Source: Pelargonium nanum (Eukaryota > Streptophyta > Magnoliopsida > Geraniales > Geraniaceae). From it: a stretch of DNA of 26,119 nt. The position numbers and the translations under genes are program-made. The notes under the pieces were generated by a model that saw only the letters and a program-made list of their open reading frames with translations, did not search any database and was not told the origin of the DNA. Position 1 is the stretch's first letter; the number at the start of each line of letters is the position of its first letter. Positions 20,841 through 26,119 of the stretch are shown one piece after another. The DNA lies in the NCBI GenBank assembly GCA_036897485.1, contig JAYMTF010001122.1, positions 1 through 26,119 of the forward strand, given 5' to 3'.

Positions 20841-21536
20841 TTTGTTTGCTTTGCTATTGTGTGGTTCTAGAGAAAAATGTGCTGATTCATATGTGACCAA
20901 TACTTTTGTGTATCCACATTTATTTTATTTTAATTAAGATTTACTCAAATTGTATTTCCTCAAATACTTGCCATGTTTGTACGCATTTAATTGTTGTTTT
21001 ATTTGCTTTTGTGGTTGATAGAGAAGAATGTGCTGATTTTTATAGAGAAAATATATGTGACCAATGTTGTGCATGCACCTTTCTTGAGATGCATTGCCAT
21101 TTGTGTAGCATTATGAATAACTTTTTTTTTTGAAACATTATTGATTAACTATATTTACTTCTTTCAATTGTGTAATTTTTGTGAGGCTTGTGGGAACACT
21201 ATCACTCACAGGTTTTCTTGGAAGTATTAGAATTTTATTTCAAATTAATTTTGTTATATTTGTTTTCTATAATCGATCTCACTCAATGCTATAGGTTTTG
21301 AACTCATGACCTCTCATATAAATATGCGTTTTAACCATTGCGTCATTCTTTAAAGAACATGAATAAAAAATTGTTCATATACAAAAATTAAATATGAGAA
21401 TGACTCCGTAATTTGAATTATGATTTTTTATGTCACAAAACTCAATACACGACATAAAAAAAAATATAACCAGACATTACTTAAATAAATACTATATGTT
21501 ATAAGTTGTACCAGTGTATAAGAATTATATGGTTTT
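20841..21536. other. Intergenic region between SPH copy 3 and the LINE
   Basis: AT-rich and without a gene. It contains a diverged direct repeat of about 55 bp (20850-20901 and 21003-21065) and, near 21430-21465, another ATGTCACAAAA / GACATAAAAA inverted pair like the one at 914-1073. Confidence 0.55.
20850..21065. repeat. Diverged direct repeat upstream of SPH copy 3
   Basis: TTTGCTATTGTGTGGTT...GAGAAAAATGTGCTGAT...ATGTGACCAAT at 20850-20901 recurs as TTTGCTTTTGTGGTT...GAGAAGAATGTGCTGAT...ATGTGACCAAT at 21003-21065, with a small insertion. Since the first member covers the 5' leader of SPH copy 3, the second may be the upstream part of a former tandem SPH copy. Confidence 0.6.
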
Positions 21537-21571
21537 CTAGTCTTCTGACTAGCGTCTAGTCCTCTGACTAG
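21537..21571. repeat. Two tandem hairpins at the LINE 5' end
   Basis: CTAGTC-TTCT-GACTAG (21537-21552) is followed after CGT by CTAGTC-CTCT-GACTAG (21556-21571). Each is a 6-bp stem with a 4-base loop. As RNA they would form two adjacent small stem-loops near the expected 5' end of the element. Confidence 0.8.
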
Positions 21572-21642
21572 TAGGGTTTTTTCAAAGTTTTGGCGGCTAG
21601 GGGTTTCTACGCGAGTTTCGTGCAACTGAAGGTATCGACTCC

Positions 21643-22737
21643 ATGGCAGCAAACGGTAGTGGGACGACGGAGGCGATGGAGGGGATTGAAAGCAGATGTG
21701 CGAGTATGACCTTGGAGGGCGAGGCGCAGGAGGAGGCGCCAGATTTGGATTATGGGGCTGACCAGTCGGTAGCAGAGATTTCGGTGGCGAGTCAGTGGGC
21801 CATTGTGGGGAGATTTTTAACTGAAGTACCTATTAACTTCCAGGCCATGAAGAATATGATGGCCTCGCTCTGGAGGCCAGTTAGGAAGATGAGCGCAGAC
21901 GAGTTACCGTATTCCGGAGATGGTGTGATCAGGTATATTTTTGAGTTTAACCATGAGAAGGATATGATGCGAGTACTAAACGGAGGTCCCTGGTTTTTTA
22001 ACCGTCATGTTTTGATATGCGCGAGACTGGAGCCGGAAGCAGATCCGTTAAAAGTACCATTAAACTCGGTCACCTTTTGGGTACAGTTGCACGGAGTGCC
22101 TCCCGGGTATATAACCGAGAGAGTGTGTTCTGATATATGTAACTTTATTGGTAAATTTGAAGAAGCTGACAAGAAAAACTTCTTAGGCGGCAGGAATAGA
22201 GTGCTGCGCATCAGGGTCTTGCTGGATATTCGCAAGCCATTGAAGAAGGGGATGAAGATAAGATTGTATGGAGGAGGCTTGGCGTCGGTGGAATTTAAAT
22301 ATGAGAGGATACCAACGTTTTGTTTCTACTGTGGCTTGTTAGGGCACAGCGATACATTTTGCGAGGCTTTGTTGGATCAACCTGATGATATTGAGAAGCC
22401 TTATGGGGTGTTCATGCGTGCACAACCGCTACTGACACTGAAACAAGCATCTGAGAAGTGGTTCGATGATCGAAGGAAGGGGGACGGGGATTCGCTGCTA
22501 TTGAAAGGAAAAGGTGAGGGCAGCTGTGTCCCGGCGGTGCTGGGGTCCAAGCACACAGGGGGAGGAATAGCAGGGCAGAAGGTTGAAGAGAAAGTCCTGG
22601 ATGTAGGGGACAAGAAGAGGAGGAGGGTGATCGGGGAGGATGTGGTGAGTGAAGGAGAGGTCACGGTGATGGAAGAAGATCAGTCAAAAAACGAGTTGAT
22701 GGCGGACTCCCTCGAGGAGATCCGCCGAGACCAATGA
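21643..22737 (+). CDS. LINE ORF1: DUF4283 / CCHC zinc-knuckle protein
   Basis: This 364-aa protein has the plan of plant LINE ORF1 products. A DUF4283-type RNA-binding fold runs from about 50 to 190 (IVGRFLTE, MKNMMASLWRP, FNHEKDMMRVLNGGPW, FWVQLHGVPPGY). A CX2CX4HX4C zinc knuckle follows at C227, C230, H235 and C240 (CFYCGLLGHSDTFC). The tail is charged, with a basic KKRRR cluster at 324-328 that could act in nuclear import. It should bind the element's RNA as a chaperone. The start ATG at 21643 is in good plant context (CCATGGC). The stop codon overlaps the ATG of ORF2 as ATGA. No break is seen. Confidence 0.92.
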   Translation: MAANGSGTTEAMEGIESRCASMTLEGEAQEEAPDLDYGADQSVAEISVASQWAIVGRFLTEVPINFQAMKNMMASLWRPVRKMSADELPYSGDGVIRYIFEFNHEKDMMRVLNGGPWFFNRHVLICARLEPEADPLKVPLNSVTFWVQLHGVPPGYITERVCSDICNFIGKFEEADKKNFLGGRNRVLRIRVLLDIRKPLKKGMKIRLYGGGLASVEFKYERIPTFCFYCGLLGHSDTFCEALLDQPDDIEKPYGVFMRAQPLLTLKQASEKWFDDRRKGDGDSLLLKGKGEGSCVPAVLGSKHTGGGIAGQKVEEKVLDVGDKKRRRVIGEDVVSEGEVTVMEEDQSKNELMADSLEEIRRDQ

Positions 22738-25700
22738 GTTGTTTAAGTTGGAACTGCCGTGGGGTGGGCAACCCACGGACAGTGAGAGTCCTCGCAGATA
22801 TTGTGATGGAGAGGAGGCCCAATATGGTGTTTCTCATTGAAACACATTGTGATCGAAGGAACCTTGAGGCGGTGAGGAGGAAGACTGGGATGGTGGGGAT
22901 GTTCGCGGTTGACAGTGTAGGGAGGAGTGGAGGGATGGCTCTAATGTGGGACTCGGAGATTGCGGTATCCTTACTCAGTTACTCAAGAAACCACATTGAT
23001 GTCAAAGTTTGTAGCGAAAGGTTAGGAGAATGGAGAGTGACCGGGTTTTATGGGGAGCCGACAAGGGTTAGAAGGAGGGAGTCGTGGGAGTTGTTGAGGT
23101 CGCTGGCGAGTAGATCAAGCTTACCATGGCTGTGTCTAGGAGATTTCAATGATATGGTGGCGAGCAATGAGAAGCGAGGTGGGATTCCGCAACCATACTG
23201 GCTCCTAGACGGATTCGCCAATACTATATCTGATTGTAATTTGGTTGACCTAGGCATGGAAGGTTATCAATTTACTTGGTGTCGGGGGCGTGGGACGGAG
23301 GCTTGTGTCGAGGAAAGACTTGACCGTGCGATGGCATCAGAGAGTTGGGTGGCGAAGTTTGAGGGGTTTAGGGTCATCAATCTGCTCTGGGCTACCTCAG
23401 ATCACACGCCTATCTTTGTAATCCCAATGATTGTCAAAAAGAAGAGATATGAGAAAAGGTTCAGATTCGAGAATTGTTGGCTGGGAGAGCGAGGATGCAG
23501 AGAAGCTGTTGTACGTAGTTGGGGAGGACGTGGAGAAGGTGATGTCCAGTCGAAGATAGCTCGGAGCAGTAAAGCCTTATGGGAGTGGGGTGGTCCTAAA
23601 CTTAAGGAACTGCTGCGGAAAGTAAGAGAGTCGAGAGTGGAAGTGCACCGGGGAGGAGGGCGCGATAGTGGGGAGGTGCGGGAAGGGTACTATAAAGCTC
23701 TTGAGGAATACGAAACCTACTGGAGGCAGAGAGCGAAACTGTATTGGCTTGCAGGTGGGGATTCGAATTCAAAATTTTTTCATGCCTCGGCTTCGAGTAG
23801 AAGGAGGAACAATAAGTTAGAGCAACTCAGAGATGGAGCTGGGATATGGAGAAAGGAAGGGGAGGGAATGGAAGAACTGATGGTGGAATATTTCAAAGGT
23901 TTATTCGCTTCTCAGGGGTCGGCATCGGACCCGATATGTAGACTCATTGGAAGGAGGGTGTCAGCGAGCCAAAATGATGAGCTGACCGAGGTATTTAGGA
24001 GGGAGGAAGTTAAGGAAGCACTGGACTCAATGCATATCGATAAAGCCCCGGGTCCGGATGGAATGAACCCGGGTTTCTTCAAAGAGTTCTGGGACGTAGT
24101 GGGGGATGATGTCACTGATGCATGCATTCACATATTGGAGACTGGGGTAATGCCGAGCTCGCTTAATGACACATTAATAGTCCTGATTCCGAAAAAAGCA
24201 AAGCCGGAAGTAATGGGTGATCTCCGACCCATATCGCTGTGTAACGTGCTCTACAAGTTAGTGGCAAAGATGCTGGCAAATAGGCTCAAAAGAGTTTTGG
24301 ATGGTTGTATCTCGGAAGCACAAAGTGCTTTTCTGTCGGGTCGGCTTATTTCCGACAATATTGGAGTAGCTACTGAGATACTACATCACATGAAGCGGCG
24401 GAAGCAAGGGGACGGTGTGGCAGCGCTCAAGTTGGACATGGCTAAAGCCTATGACCGGGTCGAGTGGCAGTTCGTTGTTAACGTAATGAGAGCTATGGGC
24501 TTTAGCGAGAAGTGGCTTGGATGGATGTTTATGTGTATATCAACTGTAAAGTACAGAATAATTATGAGTAATGGGTTGTCCGAGGAGTTTGTGCCGAGTA
24601 GAGGATTGCGGCAGGGAGACCCGTTATCTCCGTACTTATTCATTATCTGTGCTGAAGGTTTGTCGATGCTGTTAAAGGAAGGAGAAAGAAGAGGTCGGTT
24701 ACATGGGATCCGAGTAGCGAGGTCGGCGCCTTCGGTCACTCACTTGTTCTTTGCCGACGATAGCTTCCTATTTTATCGAGCAGGGACGGAGGAGGCCAAC
24801 TTCATAAAAGAGACCTTGAAAGTATACGAGCGCGCATCAGGTCAGCTGGTGAATTTTTCAAAATCGACCATGATGTTTAGCTCCAACGTCTCTACAAGAA
24901 CGAGGGAGGATGTGTGTGGGCTGATGGGTGTGAAGGAGGAGAGCGGGGTATGCGGCTATCTTGGACTGCCGATTAATATGGGAAGGAACAAATCGGAGGT
25001 GTTTCGATTCGTTAAAGACAAGGTGGCAGCAAGGTTGAGAGGATGGAGCAACAAGCTTCTCTCTCGTGCGGGGAAGGAAGTTCTGCTGAAAACGGTGGCA
25101 CAGGCCCTTCCTAATTATACAATGAGCATCTTCCTTATTCCGTTGGATACATGTGCGGCATTGGAAAGAATGATGAACTCATTCTGGTGGGGGTCGGGGC
25201 CCAATAACTCTAAAGGCATGAGGTGGTGCTCGTGGGAGAAACTAAGCATGCATAAGGGGACTGGGGGGCTGGGCATGAGGAAACTACGAGAGTTCAACTT
25301 AGCTCTTCTAGGAAAGCAAGGTTGGAGAATTTTGACGCAACCTGATAGTTTATTGGCCCGCATGCTAAAAGCACGATACTTTCCCAAATCGTCATTCTTG
25401 GATGCTCCAGCGGGGTCAAACCCGAGCTACTTCTGGAGGAGTATCCGAGCTGCACAAACAATGCTGAAGTCGGGATGTTACGTGAGGATTGGCAATGGCA
25501 GGTCTACGAAACTGTTTAGGGACCCATGGTTACCAGGCATGGAAGGCATGAGGGTCATGTCGGAAGCTCCGGAAGGGTGGGAAGAGGCTTCGGTTGAGTG
25601 GCTGTTTGAGAATGGGAGAAAAGAGTGGGACTGGCAAGTTATTCCACATGTATTATCAGTCGAAGAACAGAGGGCAGTGGGGAGTATTTTGCTCAGTCGA

Positions 25701-26119
25701 AGAGATGTGGGGGATGGATGGGCTTGGAAGCATGAGAGGAATGGCTCATACTCGGTGAAGAGCGCATACAGAGCTTTAATGACACAGCAGGTAGAACCAG
25801 CAGGAAGTGTAGAAGAGGATAACTTGTGGAAGAAGCTATGGGCGATTAGATGCCCGGCAAAAGCAAAAATCCATGTCTGGCGGGCTTGCTGTAGATTTAT
25901 CCCGGCGAAAGTGAGACTGTATGAAAGAAGGGTAGATGTGGATGTATTATGTCGAAGCTGTGATGCTGAGCCGGAGACGGTCGAACATGCCATGTTTGAC
26001 TGCACAGTGGCACAACAGTGCTGGCAGCGAAGTGGTATTGGGACCAAATGGGAGGAGGGATGGTCTTTTAAAACATGGTGGCTGGAACTGTTAAAAAGAG
26101 AAAATGCTGAATGTTGGGG
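22734..26119 (+). CDS. LINE ORF2: AP-type endonuclease and reverse transcriptase (3' truncated by window)
   Basis: The frame is open from ATG 22734 to the window edge (1128 codons, no stop). It starts MSCLSWNCRGVGN, the usual opening of L1 endonucleases. Endonuclease residues are E36 (LIETH), D137 and N139 (LGDFND) and D223-H224 (SDHTP). Reverse transcriptase blocks follow: KAPGPDGMNPGFF, LIPKK, RPISLCNVLYK, LKLDMAKAYDRVEW with catalytic D568, GLRQGDPLSPYLF, and FADDS with D675-D676, then YLGLPI. A zf-RVT zinc site sits near the end (C1073, C1076, H1085, C1090). An RNase H domain may follow outside the window. It would nick target DNA and prime cDNA synthesis there. All catalytic residues looked for are present. 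Its 4-nt overlap with ORF1 suggests coupled translation. Confidence 0.95.
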   Translation, partial: MSCLSWNCRGVGNPRTVRVLADIVMERRPNMVFLIETHCDRRNLEAVRRKTGMVGMFAVDSVGRSGGMALMWDSEIAVSLLSYSRNHIDVKVCSERLGEWRVTGFYGEPTRVRRRESWELLRSLASRSSLPWLCLGDFNDMVASNEKRGGIPQPYWLLDGFANTISDCNLVDLGMEGYQFTWCRGRGTEACVEERLDRAMASESWVAKFEGFRVINLLWATSDHTPIFVIPMIVKKKRYEKRFRFENCWLGERGCREAVVRSWGGRGEGDVQSKIARSSKALWEWGGPKLKELLRKVRESRVEVHRGGGRDSGEVREGYYKALEEYETYWRQRAKLYWLAGGDSNSKFFHASASSRRRNNKLEQLRDGAGIWRKEGEGMEELMVEYFKGLFASQGSASDPICRLIGRRVSASQNDELTEVFRREEVKEALDSMHIDKAPGPDGMNPGFFKEFWDVVGDDVTDACIHILETGVMPSSLNDTLIVLIPKKAKPEVMGDLRPISLCNVLYKLVAKMLANRLKRVLDGCISEAQSAFLSGRLISDNIGVATEILHHMKRRKQGDGVAALKLDMAKAYDRVEWQFVVNVMRAMGFSEKWLGWMFMCISTVKYRIIMSNGLSEEFVPSRGLRQGDPLSPYLFIICAEGLSMLLKEGERRGRLHGIRVARSAPSVTHLFFADDSFLFYRAGTEEANFIKETLKVYERASGQLVNFSKSTMMFSSNVSTRTREDVCGLMGVKEESGVCGYLGLPINMGRNKSEVFRFVKDKVAARLRGWSNKLLSRAGKEVLLKTVAQALPNYTMSIFLIPLDTCAALERMMNSFWWGSGPNNSKGMRWCSWEKLSMHKGTGGLGMRKLREFNLALLGKQGWRILTQPDSLLARMLKARYFPKSSFLDAPAGSNPSYFWRSIRAAQTMLKSGCYVRIGNGRSTKLFRDPWLPGMEGMRVMSEAPEGWEEASVEWLFENGRKEWDWQVIPHVLSVEEQRAVGSILLSRRDVGDGWAWKHERNGSYSVKSAYRALMTQQVEPAGSVEEDNLWKKLWAIRCPAKAKIHVWRACCRFIPAKVRLYERRVDVDVLCRSCDAEPETVEHAMFDCTVAQQCWQRSGIGTKWEEGWSFKTWWLELLKRENAECW

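Larger units (their letters stand above)
21537..26119 (+). mobile_element. L1-type non-LTR retrotransposon (LINE), 3' end beyond the window
   Basis: A GC-richer block holds two overlapping ORFs in the order of plant L1-clade LINEs: an RNA-binding ORF1 protein with a zinc knuckle, then an endonuclease-reverse transcriptase. About 100 bp of 5' UTR lie before ORF1. The left limit is estimated from the change in base composition and from the tandem hairpins; the poly-A end and target duplication are not in the window. Both ORFs are open, so the insertion is young. It lies on the same strand as copy A, just upstream of SPH copy 3. Confidence 0.9.

Noticed and set aside
25478-26047. 189-aa minus-strand ORF within LINE ORF2
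   Set aside because: It is a shadow of the long + strand reverse transcriptase frame, which carries the zf-RVT cysteines at this place.
1-26119. CRISPR array, prokaryotic operon, tRNA or rRNA genes
   Set aside because: The window is eukaryotic. No regularly spaced repeats of the CRISPR kind and no tRNA or rRNA sequence patterns were seen on either strand.

Overview
The window is nuclear DNA of a flowering plant, most likely a eudicot. The evidence is AT-rich intergenic DNA, spliced genes with GT-AG introns, secreted plant self-incompatibility protein S1 homologues (SPH family), a plant-type SEN1/UvrD chimeric helicase family, and a plant L1-type LINE. I cannot name the species.

Layout. At 30-2060 two SPH genes lie in tandem on the + strand: a broken copy (30-478) and an intact one (1528-1980). 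The broken copy's 3' flank carries a 166-bp insertion bounded by an exact 10-bp direct repeat. At 2060-3950 there is transposon debris without a gene. From 4016 to 11376 (+) runs a nine-exon gene for a large two-part helicase-like protein (copy A). After a 631-bp spacer, a second nine-exon gene of the same family (copy B) runs on the opposite strand from 19544 down to 12008. The two are tail to tail and share exon number, splice phases and part of their 5' flank. Upstream of copy B, in its own orientation, lies a third SPH copy (20840-20405), frameshifted in its signal peptide. The order SPH > helicase < helicase < SPH is therefore an old, diverged inverted duplication centred near 11.7 kb. 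From about 21.54 kb to the window end is a GC-richer LINE with ORF1 and an uninterrupted ORF2 that runs off the edge.

The helicase genes encode the second RecA-like half of a SEN1/UPF1-type helicase (AAA_12), a linker, a complete-looking UvrD-type ATPase core, and a long helical C-terminal region that begins with TPR-like repeats. In both copies the AAA_11 half of the first helicase, with its Walker motifs, is missing. A short out-of-frame relic of it survives just upstream of copy A. Copy B is open through all nine exons (1909 aa by my splice model). Copy A carries a net 31-bp insertion in exon 8 that creates a stop, unless a 55-nt GT-AG stretch is spliced out, in which case about 1902 aa would be made.

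All exon limits were set by eye from splice consensus, phase agreement between the two copies and family resemblance. No search or alignment program was run.
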